From positions 9,812,202 through 9,876,201 of the forward strand of contig OZ029919.1 in the NCBI GenBank assembly GCA_964023275.1: a DNA stretch of 64,000 nucleotides, in the 5' to 3' direction. Below the pieces are notes generated by a model. It was not told the origin of the DNA. It ran no database searches and saw only the letters and a list, made by a program, of their open reading frames with translations. The position numbers and the translations under genes were made by a program. Below, in pieces: positions 23,625 to 35,875 of the stretch (its first letter is position 1; each line of letters begins with the position of its first letter). This DNA comes from Norana najaformis. Lineage: Eukaryota; Annelida; Clitellata; Crassiclitellata; Hormogastridae.

Positions 23625-23850
23625 GACACACGACTGTCTATCTAGCGCAATTGGTCTCTGATCAAAAGGTTAAGGGTTCGAACCTCGTAAGCTGACTTCG
23701 TATGTACACTCTGGACATGATGTTCACATACACTTCTCCTGTCACAAAAACAGTAAAATTTGGTGTCGACGTGATCTGACAAGTTAAAGGTAAGTCCTCC
23801 AGTATTCTGGCACCATGTCCAAGACCTACCTTGGGATTCGTCCAAATCTG
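23625..23850 (+). mobile_element. tRNA-derived SINE, second family, in intron 1 of the fibrinogen-like gene
   Basis: The tRNA-like head is tctagcgcaattggtctctg with B box agggttcgaacctcg. The body includes gtcacaaaaacagtaaaatt, taaaggtaagtcctcc and ggcaccatgtccaagacc, matching the copy at 24130. Confidence 0.75.
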
Positions 23851-24129
23851 GTTTCTTGATATAGTCTCCTTCCCAAATAGAGTCTTCCTCGGGTTTAGTA
23901 ATGTTTCCTCTGATACTATGTTTGAGAACGAAGTCTCCCCATCGATGCGGAATCTCCCCATCTGCGAAAGAAATTCTCCTCAGTTCGGTTGTCATTTCAT
24001 TTGAAATAGGATTTAAGTGATTTAATATATACATTACTGATAAGTGAATTCTGTAATGCCTTTTTGGTTCAACTGAATATGGAACAAATACTGGCATTAA
24101 ATTTTCTTGATTTAATAACACTGAATACG

Positions 24130-24385
24130 CACTGTGCGGCACAGTGGTCTATCGGTAATGCATTCGGTCATTGATCGTGCGGTTGCAAGTTCGACTCTGT
24201 GTAACGACTCTGGGCAGTTTGCTTCTGCATAAGTACTTCTGTTACCAAACAGCGGAATTTAGTACCGGAGTAAGTTGGGAAGTAAACGGCAGATCCTGCG
24301 ATGCACTGGCCCATGTCCAGGACCGTGGATTCGTCCGTTGCCGGCTCAAGGGCCTGAAGAAATGGAAACAAGCGTATCCCCATTG
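24130..24385 (+). mobile_element. tRNA-derived SINE, second family
   Basis: The head is gtgcggcacagtggtctatc with B box tgcaagttcgactctg. The body includes gttaccaaacagcggaattt, gaagtaaacggcagatcctg, tggcccatgtccaggaccg and tgccggctcaagggcctg. A short piece of its end recurs at 36395-36435. Confidence 0.78.
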
Positions 24386-25619
24386 TCTCATTCGCGGGAT
24401 AGGGATACCTTACTTCACTTATACCATGTAAGAGATGAAGTTCTGTGGTATAATCGCAAATTCAAACTATGATAAGAAATTCGTTCTTTCGATGACTAGT
24501 CAGCTCCTACCAAAGGATGGTGTGTTAAGGAGTTGAATCTGAAAAAGTTTGACTGACATAATATACTTTCTGGCGAGTGGTTAAACGACAACTTGATGGA
24601 TATTGTGAACCAACTAATAAGTCAACATCTCACAGTGGCAGCAATTGTGCTTTACGGTTCTGCTAATTGATCGGATATGATCACCATTGTTATTTTATGA
24701 TTGTGATTAATATGAATAGTTCCATTTCTATTATTTTTATTATTATATATTATTTTCTTACATATAATAATAATAATAAGTAGTAGTAATAGTAGTTGTA
24801 GTACTTGTAGGCCTAGTAGTGGAACGAAGTGCCATAATGATGATGAATTCCTGTAGATTTACATTAACGTGCGTTTGAACCGTTATGCAATAAACATTAG
24901 TAGTCAGATGTCGTGATCCTACAAATGTCTCAGAATGAAAGACAATTTGCATTATTCTGTAAAGAGTTTGGAATAAGCAATTCTGAGGCAGCTGATATTT
25001 TGCTTGAATATTGTATGGTTAAAAAGAGTGAAGGTGTGATGCTTGTATAAAATTACAGACACTTAGTAATTAATTTGTTGGAAGTGCTACCTGTTTCATA
25101 TGCCGAGTGCGTAAGAGGATTTAGTCAAATGAATCTCTATCACTCTAGTGGATGAAGCAGGTTTCTGGTGAGTTCAGTGAATGATCTTTTGATGATTAGC
25201 ATAATGGTCTGCCTCTCAGAGCATGAAATTTTAGAACAATATGTTAATTCTTGACTAAAAGCTGAAAGGATGATGCATTGGACAAAGCCACTGGACTATC
25301 AAAGAAAAAAGAAGTTACAAAACATAGTTCAAAATTATTTTTGTAAATAAAATGTTAAAGTTCTGTAAATTACGTTTTCTGCTATTTATGCATTGACCTA
25401 TTTATGATCTGGTGTGTCTTCATTTTAATTCTTCTTTGTTGTGCAAATTAATTTAAAGAGGAAACTCTAAAATATCTGCTGCTTCGTGTGCAACACATCA
25501 ATAACATCAGATTTTGACCTGCGTTTGTGTTCTTTGATAATCTGTAAAATTTTGACCCCCTGCTCTTTTTGACAACTAAAACACTGATTGTACTCTAAAT
25601 AATCAAAATAGCCCGATAA

Positions 25620-25815
25620 GTGCAGCTATAGATATGCAACTCTCGACTGTGGTAAATCAAGACTCAGGACGATCCGGTAACCTAATGGATGAGGCTTGTA
25701 GAGACTTTTATCAAAGCTACAACTAGCTGCATGTTATATTGCATAACATCTTGAAGCACGACGGATGTTTTAAAGCACACGATATATCACAGACCAATGA
25801 ATATTAACTTGTGGA
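25620..25815 (+). pseudogene. decayed partial copy of the fibrinogen-like 5' region inside intron 1
   Basis: Bases near 25655-25745 (gtaaatcaagactcaggacg ... gttatattgcataac) align with the 5' flank of the truncated copy near 31883-31975. They run directly into gaagcacgacggatgtttta and cacgatatatcacagacc, which align with the end of exon 1 (aaccacgacggacgtttaaa, cacgatgtatcgcagag). The signal peptide and coil in between are missing. Confidence 0.6.
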
Positions 25816-26102
25816 ATGAAAAAGGACTTTCAACTACATAATTTTTGCTACTGAAAGGTGATCTCAAAACCCGTAGGAAAGGAACCACGTGGAAAGGGAA
25901 ATAGAATATTTGAGACGTGTAAAAATATCGTATAATGTCAATGAGTATGTGCGACTTTCGCTTTAAAGCTTGAAAATCTTCAGTTCCTTGACTCTATTGT
26001 TATCAGATATTTAATCCATCCCACTATGTCACCTTTCATTAAATGCAGATATCTATATTTCTTTCCTGTGTTTATAAGAGGCAGTGTGCTTTTTGTTGGC
26101 AG

Positions 26103-26260
26103 GTATTTACGGTGCTGAACTAGGACCACGAGACTGCTCCGATGTTCAGTCGAAAGGATACACGGTCAGCGGAAAATATCGAGTGTATCCTGGCAGCGAT
26201 AATAGACGAACCGAGGCGGATGTTTACTGCGATTTTAAGACACCGGGGCAGAGTTGGCTG
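26103..26260 (+). CDS. fibrinogen-related protein, exon 2 (start of fibrinogen C domain)
   Basis: The acceptor ttttgttggcag precedes a phase-1 join to exon 1. It encodes LGPRDCSDVQSKGYTVSG, IYPG-like YRVYPGS and VYCDFKTPGQSWL, matching the family's PRDC...GVYTIYP...CDM...GGW, including the first disulfide pair. The donor is gtcagaag, phase 0, which is a weaker consensus than usual. I chose it because it joins cleanly to exon 3, giving [14 protein letters not shown] as in the family. Confidence 0.92.
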
Positions 26261-26549
26261 GTCAGAAGGAATTTAGAACTATTTCGAATCACTTAATATT
26301 TATATAGACCACATAGACGTCTCCTGCCATTTTAGTAAATTTGGGCAAAGCTGGCTGGTGAGAAGAAAAATAAGGATACTGTCAAATTACTTAGTATTTA
26401 TAGGCCTATAGACCATGTATATAAGATAGTCCGCATAGAAAGCCTACTTGAAATGGCACAGAAAACCTTAAGCCTATAAGCAATTTCATTTTTTGTTCCG
26501 TTAAATGTTTCATGTAATTACGTACTGTAAGAGTATCCATGATTTTGTA

Positions 26550-27029
26550 ATATTGGTGAATTGCAAAGTAATTGTTGTGGACATACAGTCAACATCAGCC
26601 TTCGCATCTAAGAGTAACATTAATTGTAATCGTAATTGTAATCTGACATTTACAAAAGCCACTTCAAGAATAAACTCATCATTTTCCTCAAACTCAATAG
26701 TCAGTCGCTTTGTAATCAATGTTATTCCTTTTTCCTGATACATCTTTAAAGGGTAACATTAGTGTGTGTTTTTAAATCAAGGTGTTCCAATATTGGTGAA
26801 TTGCAAAGTAATTGTTGTGGACATACAGTCAACATCAGCCTTCGCATCTAAGAGTAACATTAATTGTAATCGTAATTGTAATCTGACATTTACAAAAGCC
26901 ACTTCAAGAATAAACTCATCATTTTCCTCAAACTCAATAGTCAGTCGCTTTGTAATCAATGTTATTCCTTTTTCCTGATACATCTTTAAAGGGTAACATT
27001 AGTGTGTGTTTTTAAATCAAGGTGTTCCA
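26550..27029. repeat. two tandem copies of a 240-bp unit spanning the exon 3 acceptor
   Basis: 26550-26789 and 26790-27029 look identical base for base over the stretch I compared. The unit ends with the exon 3 acceptor and gtgttcca. The near-perfect identity implies a very recent duplication or an assembly artefact. Confidence 0.95.
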
Positions 27030-27118
27030 GCGGCGTAAAGATGGAAGCGTGAATTTTGAGCGATATTGGAAGGACTATGAAATCGGCTTTGGAAATGTCG
27101 AAGGCGAATTTTGGCTTG
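27022..27118 (+). CDS. fibrinogen-related protein, exon 3
   Basis: It encodes [19 protein letters not shown] and [13 protein letters not shown], the most conserved core of fibrinogen C domains. The acceptor is tttaaatcaag; the donor gtacatta leaves one base completed by exon 4 to Gly. The acceptor and the first eight exon bases are duplicated 240 bases upstream. Using that upstream copy would give V-F-Q-Y-W and then a stop. Confidence 0.94.
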
Positions 27119-27939
27119 GTACATTACCCTACCCTATAACTGAATGCGGAATTCTGAACGCATTTTAGTTATACTGGAATAAACTCATTGGTCTTTTTGA
27201 GTCCACGAAGAATAAAGTCCCTTTAAGTAAAGTGACTATAATTTCACTTTAGACAGAAAGTCAAGTGGAACTTACCAATAAGGAGTCTCAAAACTAATGT
27301 TTGCACCTAAGCTTGTATGAAATGTAATCTAATAATTTAATATTTATAATTATATCGTTTGCATATAAGCGACTAAGTGTCAGTCGACGGCGTTAAGTAA
27401 TTGTCCGCGAATCACTTGTTCAAGGTCCTTCCGCAGCAAACGCCACATAAGAGGCTCAAATGGGCATATTATGCGTCACAAGACAAGCTTTGAACCAAAC
27501 GGTTAGCATGTCAAATTCTTGTACTTCCTGATAGAAGCACGCTTTCGGCTTGTTAATATTTTACAACAAACATGCTAGTGTGTGTATTCACAATAAATCT
27601 TTCACAATATCAACCTTCTGATGCCCATTTTAAGCTTCCGTTTCTATATTGATGCTTACCACGCAGTTACTTTTCGCAAGAAGACCGAGGTGGCCGCAAC
27701 TATATTAAATTATTTTTGTTGCTATGGGTTGCAATACTTAAATAGGCAATTTTTAACTAAAACTGTAACATAAATTTGAGTGATCTTATTGAATCACGCG
27801 TTATCAAAATTTTGTGAAATTTTCTACATTTCTTGGGATAATATCGCGTTTAACAAATTATTGGAGTGCTTATTTACTTCTCTTCAGGAACCAGTGGATT
27901 TGCGAATTTCCCTTGTCTTTTATAAATCACTCATTCCAG

Positions 27940-28104
27940 GTAACGAGGCACTATCTTTACTGACAATGAGCAGAAAGTACAAGTTACGCGTTGAGTTGGA
28001 GGATTTCGCGGGACAAAAACGTTACGCGGAATATTCGATCTTCTCTGTGAAACCAGCAACTGATAAATATCGACTGACTATAGGAGGATATTCTGGAAAT
28101 GCAG
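27940..28104 (+). CDS. fibrinogen-related protein, exon 4
   Basis: It encodes NEALSLLTMSRKYKLRVELE, the DFAGQKRYAEY core, and YRLTIGGYSGNAG, matching the family's LT...YELRVDLEDFEG...KYxLxIGGYSGTAGD. The acceptor is actcattccag (phase 1); the donor gtaggcct leaves one base for exon 5. Confidence 0.95.
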
Positions 28105-29045
28105 GTAGGCCTAGAAACAATGTAGTCCTCTGTTTCCTAAACGCAGAATACATGTTGTTTACTCCTCTAATCGAACCTATTAGGATCTTTCCTATTATTA
28201 TCCCATTAGCTCGTTGCCAATTGGCCTCACTATGCTTCTCCATTTGATTTTGTCATATGCCAATATTCTGAATATGCATCTCGCATCATACATTGACGTA
28301 GTCCAACCAGTCTCTTACCACTGTATCGTCCATCATTCCAAAAACGACTTCTCTACGTGTTATTTATCCTGCAGCATGTGCCAAAAGAAATTCAGTTTGA
28401 TTTCCGTTATTTGCTACACAAAGTTTTGTCGGCAACCCAATCATCTTCGTAGGCCTACCTCAGCGTTTTCGACTTTCTGTTGCCACCTGATGCGTAAACT
28501 CCTCCTGTAGCCGTCATCTCTAGTCCCAGAAAATCTGCCATTGCTTTGATGTGTAGCGTCCGCGTTTTGCTAACAAACACAGCTGTAATTACACCAAATA
28601 TCGTGTTCGGATGATTTTCACTTTGTTGTGCACATTAATCTCTCTGCTCCTGCTCCTCTTTACTTCTACATCTGTTCTTGAAACCCATCAAAAGCTTCCA
28701 CTGTTCTTACTACATTTTTCTTATCTCTTTGGTAGCACAAGTCAGTACGCTTACCAGAAATTCAAATCTGGCCACATTCTATGTCTTTGCACCTCCTGCT
28801 CCCCCTTACATATCATTTTCCACGGCACTAAAGATTATAAAATCTTTAGCTCGTTGTATTAGTATCCTTTCTGATATGAGCTGCCATGCTAAGTCAATCA
28901 GGCATATGACATGATACAAACTCTAATTCTTAGTCAGCCTATAGGCTTATAACATATATATATTGCGTTATATTCACTAGTTAGCCTAAAGGAATGGGGC
29001 ATATAAAATATCTTTCGTCGTTTCAGCTCTGTTGCTTTTGTTCAG

Positions 29046-29299
29046 GGGACAGTCTGACCTTACACAGTGGCATGCGGTTTAGCACAAAAGACGAAGATAA
29101 CGACGCGGCAGGTACAGTAAACTGCGCACAGCTGTATCGTGGTGCTTGGTGGTACAATGCCTGCCACGTATCAAACCTCAACGGTCTCTATCTTAGAGGT
29201 GCTCATGCGTCATACGCCGATGGAGTTGAATGGTACCACTGGCATGGCCATTTCTACTCCCTTAAGACTACCGAATTGAAGATCGCCGCAGTTTTCTAG
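29046..29299 (+). CDS. fibrinogen-related protein, last exon (calcium site, binding pocket)
   Basis: It starts with GDSLTLHSGMRFSTKDEDND, where DEDND is the family's calcium-binding acid cluster. NCAQLYRGAWWYNACHVSNLNG follows in two parts (NCAQLYRGAWW, YNACHVSNLNG), with the second disulfide pair and the ligand-pocket tryptophans and His. It ends HGHFYSLKTTELKIAAVF then stop, the usual C-terminus. The whole coding sequence is 1176 bases (391 aa plus stop), with all phases consistent. No clear polyadenylation signal lies close downstream. Confidence 0.96.
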
Positions 29300-31200
29300 A
29301 TCACGCAATTCCAATACTTTTGATTAATTCGTTTAGCTATTTGGCTTATCACATCATTTTGTGATTACACATTGACTTGCTTTAATTTCGTTGATACTTT
29401 CTCCAAGGAAGAACCCACGATGCGTTCTCGCATTCATTTTCTTTATTGCTTCAACGGTTTACTAAATTCCTCGTTTAGAGTGATTTTCCTACTCTCTGTC
29501 ACGCAGAGTGATTCTTGAAATATGAAGGAAAAAAACTTCAACGTTTGCCAACTGTTTACATTTTAAAAATTAGGTCAACTTGGAGAAATTCTCGCAGCTG
29601 GTATATTTTATTTAGATGGATTTTAAATGCTTGTTTGATCTGATTTGAAGTATTACAAATGTCATGTGCTTCTAAGAGCATTTATATCAGCTCATATTTA
29701 GAAGTATCCATGTCGGTCTTTCTATCCGTTATTATAATAATACTGCACCCGTTTATTTTCATTGCAAGACAATAGGAAACTAAACAATAGTTCATCTTGC
29801 AGCTTCATGATTGGTTAATATATATTAAAACAGTACACCCACACACATTTAAATTTTCAAACCACAATCACAATTGAGCCTTTTGTTCTGCTTTCACTTG
29901 CAACACGCTCAATGCCTTCAATTCATGCATAAAAAACTGTTACTAAATATCAAAAGGGTTTCAGTCTAATGCCAATCAGTTTCATCAGTTTCATGTATGT
30001 ATTATGTATGTACGTGTGTGTGCATACATGTATGTATGTATGCATACTTGTATATGCCTAATGTTTGAGTGTATGTATATGGACATCCATGTAAGTACCT
30101 ATGTGCATAAACATTATAGGACGTCTTAAGCGCCTCACGAAAACCTCTCAAAATCGCTGTCTGCTCTAGCCTGAGTGGTGTAGTTTTCATATAATTGTAT
30201 AAAATTAAACATATATGTGTCCTATGTATATAATATTTTGTATATTTATATTATGATGACCCAAGTTACAGTACGCTGTTGGTCAGTCGATGGTTGTGTG
30301 TGTCTGGATAAAAGAGGAAACGAGGGACTGAAAGAAAACTAGTGACTGTTGACAGACGAGTCATGGTCGTCAAAGACTATCAGTTCTGTGCTTTTAAGAC
30401 AACTAGGCCAACTTTATGAAATGGCCTTCGTTTTTGACACACATGCTAGTGCATGGGATGCTGTGGACATGCCGAGTCCAGGTGAATACAGTTGGTACCA
30501 ACCAACAAGAGCAGTTAGGGGTGGGTACAGAGTGGCCCTAGGACCTAACTTTCTGGGACACAGAATGGAACGGGTTGTCGAGTTGCCTTAGCCAGTTGCC
30601 ACCCTTATTAATCGACCATAGATTGATGCCTTCTGTAGTATGCTAACTGCGCCATAGAAATCATTAAATAAGATCATCATCCGATCATCCATGAAAAAAA
30701 TGAGATCATCTTATACGTTTTCTACCATTCACGACATCAGTCACTATTAAATATTTAATGATTCACTATGAGGGTCGCGCAGATAGAAGCCATTGGGATT
30801 CGCATGATGGCAAGCATTGTACCACCAAGTTCCTCAGTACAGAAAAGCACAGCTGCCACTGTAGCTGTCTTGATCAACGTGTCATACGCTGAACGGTTGG
30901 TCATTATGCTTATCGAAGGTACACAGGAAAGCTTCATTTACAGAAGTCGTGATGTAAAAGGCAATTACTAGTGCAATTATGGAGCAGCCGGGCCGCGGTC
31001 CAGAAGAGCGCACAAATGTAACGAAGGAGGGCCAGATAGAAAGAGCCTCACTGGTATAAAAATGTCATTTATTATGGGCCACTTCAACTCATTCATGGTC
31101 TAGATAAGAAGGTAATCAAACTCCAATTTAATTGACCTAATACACCGCACTCTTCTTCAGTAAAATTTGTTTCTCTGTCTTCTTGCTTACATTCGTACAA
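29300..31200. other. gap after the fibrinogen-like gene
   Basis: Presumed 3' UTR, then intergenic DNA with a short catgtatgtatg run near 30000-30050. A frame at 30349-30591 stays open for 80 codons but has no family match. Nothing else seen. Confidence 0.45.
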
Positions 31201-31204
31201 TTTG

Positions 31205-31375
31205 CCGATGGTCGCAATCGTAATCGTAAACGCGAGATTTTTACAACGTCCAATTAAAGCTAAGATCCTGGAACCAGCTCATTCACAGTCGCTCAGTCAG
31301 AATAAAATCAATAGGCAGGAGGGTAAGAATAAGTCCCAGGTTAAGATGAAACAGTCAGGCAGGCCGAAGCCTGAA
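31205..31375 (-). mobile_element. LINE 3' UTR fragment, ATTACG-tail family
   Basis: It reads gtcgcaatcgtaatcgtaaa, then caattaaagctaagatcctg, cattcacagtcgctcagtca and aaatcaataggcaggaggg, the reverse complement of the family. Confidence 0.82.
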
Positions 31376-31489
31376 ATTCTTTACGGAGATCCTTAACGAG
31401 CTTTTAAGAACCAAACTCCAATTGAACAAACCTACTCTTCATGCTAAGCCATGCACAAACTCTTCTTAATCATGCGATAGAATATAAAT

Positions 31490-32239
31490 TAGAAACCGCC
31501 ATGCTGTGTTGGCCTAACTTAAAAGTTTGAGAGTAAATTCCTAATGCCCTCTTATCATTTACTGTAACCGAATTGCGTTTAGTCAACATGTCTTGCGTTA
31601 TCTTCAACAGCACACTGTATATAATCGTATGTTGGATCATACATGTATACTAGATGGACAAGTAATAGATGCTTTGTGAGATTGCTCAGAGAGTTAATAG
31701 CACAAGCAATAGTTTACAGAATTAGAATTACAAAGCGCTTAAGCGCACCAGGCTCCTATATTATAATACCTATACTGATACAAATTTAAACTTTCGATCC
31801 TCTGCCGGCTCTGATTAGATCTATTATCAATAATATAAGAAATACACTGATAAATACAGTATATAGCGCTTAATTGTTTTAAATCAAGAATCAGAACGAT
31901 ACGATAACTGGACGAGTGAAGCTTTTGAAGAGTCTTCTCGAAGATTTAACTGGCTGTGTAGCATATTGCATAAGATGTCGAGTGGCGATCAGAGACATAT
32001 TTACTGAAATAAATGAGACTTAAAGGACCTTAAGAAAGGAATGGTAGATCGGAGTTCAAGTAACGCCATTTTATCTACTTGGTTTTTCCTGAATGACTGG
32101 TACAATCAACTGCTAGTATCGCAAATTCTACAACAGATATAGGTCTATTAAAGAACAACAATAAAAGAGGAGATTCTACTCAGCAATTCAGAATTGACGT
32201 GAAACTGTAACGCAGGCAAAACTAATATTATACTCGAAC
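31490..32239 (+). repeat. duplicated 5' flank of the fibrinogen-like gene
   Basis: It aligns in order with about 21950-23053: gagagtaaattc, taatcgtatgttggatcat, gttcaagtaacgccatttta with cttggttttt, and aaaagaggagattctact. It is diverged and has indels. It ends at the ATG of the truncated copy. Confidence 0.8.
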
Positions 32240-32554
32240 ATGATGTCGTTCTTGCTACGTTATATTCTGCTGCTGGTTTTTCTGACTGGTCGAAATGTTG
32301 TGCCGGTGAAGGCATCCGACTATGCGGTAGAATACGGAGAAGATATATGCTGCATTACAATGGCAAAACTGATGACTGCAACCAATGAAATAAATAACAA
32401 AATGGACAAACACGCTACAGAAACGAAAGCAAATTTCGACAAACAATCCTCAGACCTAAATGCAGAACTTGACAGACAAACTGCAGAAATGATGATGAAG
32501 AATAAGAAGAAGACGAAGACGAAAGAAGAAGAAGAAGAAGATGATGATATATGA
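32240..32554 (+). pseudogene. truncated fibrinogen-related exon 1 copy
   Basis: The first 80 or so codons are nearly identical to 23054-23290: signal peptide ILLLVFLTGRNVVPVKA, then SDYAVEYGEDICCITMAKL and the start of the coil. One notable change is Cys to Tyr in VEYGEDICC. At the second coil repeat the sequence switches to GAA/GAT-rich DNA identical to 20970-21091 and runs to a stop after MKNKKKTKTKEEEEE. There is no donor and no intact downstream fibrinogen exon within reach, so I call it a pseudogene. It could still make a short secreted peptide of 104 aa. Confidence 0.85.
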
Positions 32555-33379
32555 TGATGATGATGATTGCAATGTTGCAATGTTGCAATGTAGTGTCAGA
32601 GGATGGAATCAGGCAAGACAGGCAGTGATTACATTATTCAGTTTTTGACGACATCTAGTGGCTGCCAGAGCCGTTGAAGTTGAAATCCGCTTACATCAGC
32701 AGCCCAAGGCTTGGACCAGGGATTGAACAAAAGTGAGAAACACATAACGTTAAATCAATTAATTTAAAGGTGTCAAAACAGATCCTAATATTTGAAGCAT
32801 CGATAATAATAATAGTAATAGTAGTAGTATTTGTTGTTGTCGCTGTTGTAGTGGTAGTAGTAGTAGTACATGTAATTTGAACTGGACGCTCATACATCAA
32901 ATGACTGGCAATTAAGCAGAGGCGGTAGTTCAGACACAGTTAGTGTTATATTCCGGTTTAATTTTCTGATTATTTTCTCTGTTGTTTGTTTATTTCACTG
33001 CAATGTAAATTTCTTTTGAAGTTCTTTTGTAATGTTGTTTTTAGTGGAGTGCTGTGACGTAAGCTGATGACCTCATCGTGCTATCTAGGCTACACCGATT
33101 TCTTTGTCACATCTGATGCTACTTTTGTTGGTAACTCACTGCTACCACTACATTCCAGCAATTAGAATTAACCGATTCGTTTCACAAGGTTTCATAGTTG
33201 CTGAACCCTCTATCTTGAATAGGATGTTGCCTTCCTTCCGTAACCACCAGATGTCAACAGATCGATTTATGACAGGACTTAAAATGACAGTATTCCTTCA
33301 ATGGTGTCTACGTGACGGAGCGAGTCCATGACAGCCCTGGCTGTCACGGCCGGTGACGCTAAATTCTTAGAGATATAGC

Positions 33380-33389
33380 GAGGATGATG

Positions 33390-33421
<32 letters not shown>

Positions 33422-33425
33422 GATC

Positions 33426-33469
<44 letters not shown>

Positions 33470-33480
33470 GATTTAATGCT
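33380..33480. repeat. GAT and AAT trinucleotide runs
   Basis: gatgatgatgatgatgatga then aataataataataataataa. A shorter relative follows at 33600-33640, beside the third-family SINE. Confidence 0.95.
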
Positions 33481-33634
33481 GTCGCCTTCCGAAACACCTT
33501 CTCTATGCCAAAACTGGACGAGGTTTAGCCAACCCAGACAGTTTTTTCCTCCGGAGCGTTTCTTATAAGTCCGGAGGGACCATACGTACCTCAGGCATAA
33601 AAATAATAATAATAATAACAATGATGATGATGAT

Positions 33635-33840
33635 GATGATGAGTTCTATGCCCGAAGGTAGGTCCATTGGCTTTATGCCACCCGGGGATGAGATGAATAA
33701 GGTGGTTTCCCGTTGCCTTCCTCACAGACAATTGTGGGTGAGCAACTTGTCCAAGGTCGCTACGCAGTGGCTTGAGGCAGATTCGAACCCGAGACCCTCC
33801 GGCTACTAGGCACAGACCATACCACTATGCCACCGCGTCC
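33635..33840 (-). mobile_element. tRNA-derived SINE, third family
   Basis: On the minus strand it reads gcggtggcatagtggtatgg (A box) and then ctcgggttcgaatctgcctc (B box), followed by a body containing ccttggacaagttgctcacc. It is preceded and followed by AAT/GAT microsatellite. Confidence 0.75.
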
Positions 33841-33849
33841 TACTATTTT

Positions 33850-35070
33850 TTTACAATAACAATAGTAATAATAATAGCGGCTTGTGCGAATGCATGATTC
33901 TAATAACTCTGCGGTACTCACAACCCACTCATTTTCGTAAATTCTTCACCATCCAACCACCCTGCTTTCAACTATCGACCTCTTATTCACTCTTGCCCTC
34001 TCCCTGTCACTACTCACCTGAAGTTCTCTAACCAATCCATATCCCACACTACACTAGCCTCAGGAACGATCTTCCACCTGAATTTTTGCAAATTCTTCGT
34101 TTTGCCCCCCAGAACCTCACTCAATAACAATCCTTTCCATTTTTTCCATTTTTTCCAATATCTCCATTCATAACTAAAGTCCCACTTCTTCAAGAAATAC
34201 TAGCATGATTTGTCCAATCCGGCGCCTTATCAATTAGCTAAACTTAAACACAGGAAGTATAATTAATTATAATTATTTTAGAATTAGGGCGTATAATAAC
34301 CCAGCTTCGCTGCCCTCTGAGAATAAGTTAATAGAGGACATAATTCGGCTTCTGGAACTTAGAAGACAGGATCAATGCTCTATGCATACACCACTTAACC
34401 TCAGCACACTGTTATTCGACAGTTAGTAAACACTAAGGCTGCTCACTGTTGTTAATTAGGATTGGATAAATCGAGACTGAATATTGAGGCTAACTAGACT
34501 ACAAAGGAATGCAAGATTTACACAGAACCGAAGGCTTGTCTCTCTTCTCTGAAAATATCTAGTAAAACTATAAATCTTCAAAATGAAAGTAAAATATTGC
34601 TAAAATGTATGAAGTGAAAATGTATATAGTGCATGCACCGAGTTATCTTTACGATTCACAGATGACTTCAGGGGCAGTCTGGCCCCATGGGTCCCTCATA
34701 TGATTGGGGGAGCCATTGAGTCGGTTTCGGCGATAGTTGCCCACAGAAATTTTAAAGTAAAAAAAACGTCTAAAATAATACTGTTAAAGAAAGCAAGGGG
34801 AGGCAATATGAAAATGAAAGCGAAAGAGTCGCGAAAAGTTGGTAGGAGAGTCAATGGCAAAAGAACCAAAGAACCAGTGGAAACCGGCCGAAACGGCGAA
34901 TGTCTATAGAAGACCTTTAGAAAGTTTTGCGACTTGAAACCTTGAAACTGGCTTCCGTCTCTTTCACGCGTCATATTCTAAGCTAGGTTTAGACAATACC
35001 AAAGTAAGCTTAGAACAAATAGGTCGATCCTGATCACATTGACGACACATTTAAAACACAAAGATCATCG
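33850..35070. other. no recognised gene
   Basis: AT-rich unique DNA with short frames only. It falls where the second fibrinogen-like copy would have its first intron. Confidence 0.4.
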
Positions 35071-35341
35071 TGAATATCACAACGATCGGTTCAAAATTGA
35101 ATCCATTGAAGTCGAGTCGCCATGTCATTGTACTAGTTTTCTACTCAAACAGATCGACCGTTAGACTCGTCTGTCTTCGATTCCCATTTAGATCTTCCAG
35201 CGCGTATGACCCTATTCCTGCGTGTTTGTCAGTCCTCCGACAAATCCTCAGTCTTCGTTATGATTGCATATGATTTGACAGTCGCTTGATTGCTAACAGA
35301 AGTCTAGAGAGGAGTAACAGTCAGACGCAGCTGAGACCGGA

Positions 35342-35810
35342 TCCTAAAATGAAAATACACGAACTCGTTAGAAACTTTAATCCTAAAATGAAAATACACG
35401 AACTCGTTAGAAACTTTAATCCTAAATTGAAAATACATGAGCTCGTTAGAAACTTTAATCCTAAATTGAAAATACACGAGCTCGTTAGAAACTTTAATCC
35501 TAAATTGAAAATACATGAGCTCGTTAGAAACTTTAATCCTAAAATGAAAATACACGAACTCGTTAGAAACTTTAATCCTAAATTGAAAATACATGAGCTC
35601 GTTAGAAACTTAAATCCTAACTTGAAAATACATGAGCTCGTTAGAAACTTTAATCCTAAATTGAAAATACACGAGCTCGTTAGAAACTTTAATCCTAAAT
35701 TGAAAATACACGAACTCGTTAGAAACTTTAATCCTAAATTGAAAATACATGAGCTCGTTAGAAACTTTAATCCTAAATTGAAAATACATGAGCTCGTTAG
35801 AAATTTGAGT
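35342..35810. repeat. 39-bp minisatellite, 12 copies
   Basis: The unit is ctaaattgaaaatacatgag followed by ctcgttagaaactttaatc. An open frame of 196 codons spans it, with 13-residue repeats PKLKIHELVRNFN. Several copy differences are synonymous (cac/cat His, gaa/gag Glu) or conservative (atg/ttg). The unit length is a multiple of three, so the open frame may be chance. The array lies in the remnant intron 1 of the second fibrinogen-like copy. Confidence 0.95.
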
Positions 35811-35830
35811 GTATCTAGTTGTTCTTTTGG

Positions 35831-35875
35831 GTATATACGGTGCCGAACAAACAGGAACCCCAGAGTTTCTAGTTA
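35831..35875 (+). pseudogene. dead exon 2 start of the second fibrinogen-like copy
   Basis: gtatatacggtgccgaacaa aligns with the intact exon 2 start gtatttacggtgctgaacta. The acceptor ggcag has become ttggg, so it cannot splice as before. Distance and order after 32240 match the parent gene (about 3.6 kb against 3.05 kb). Confidence 0.6.
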
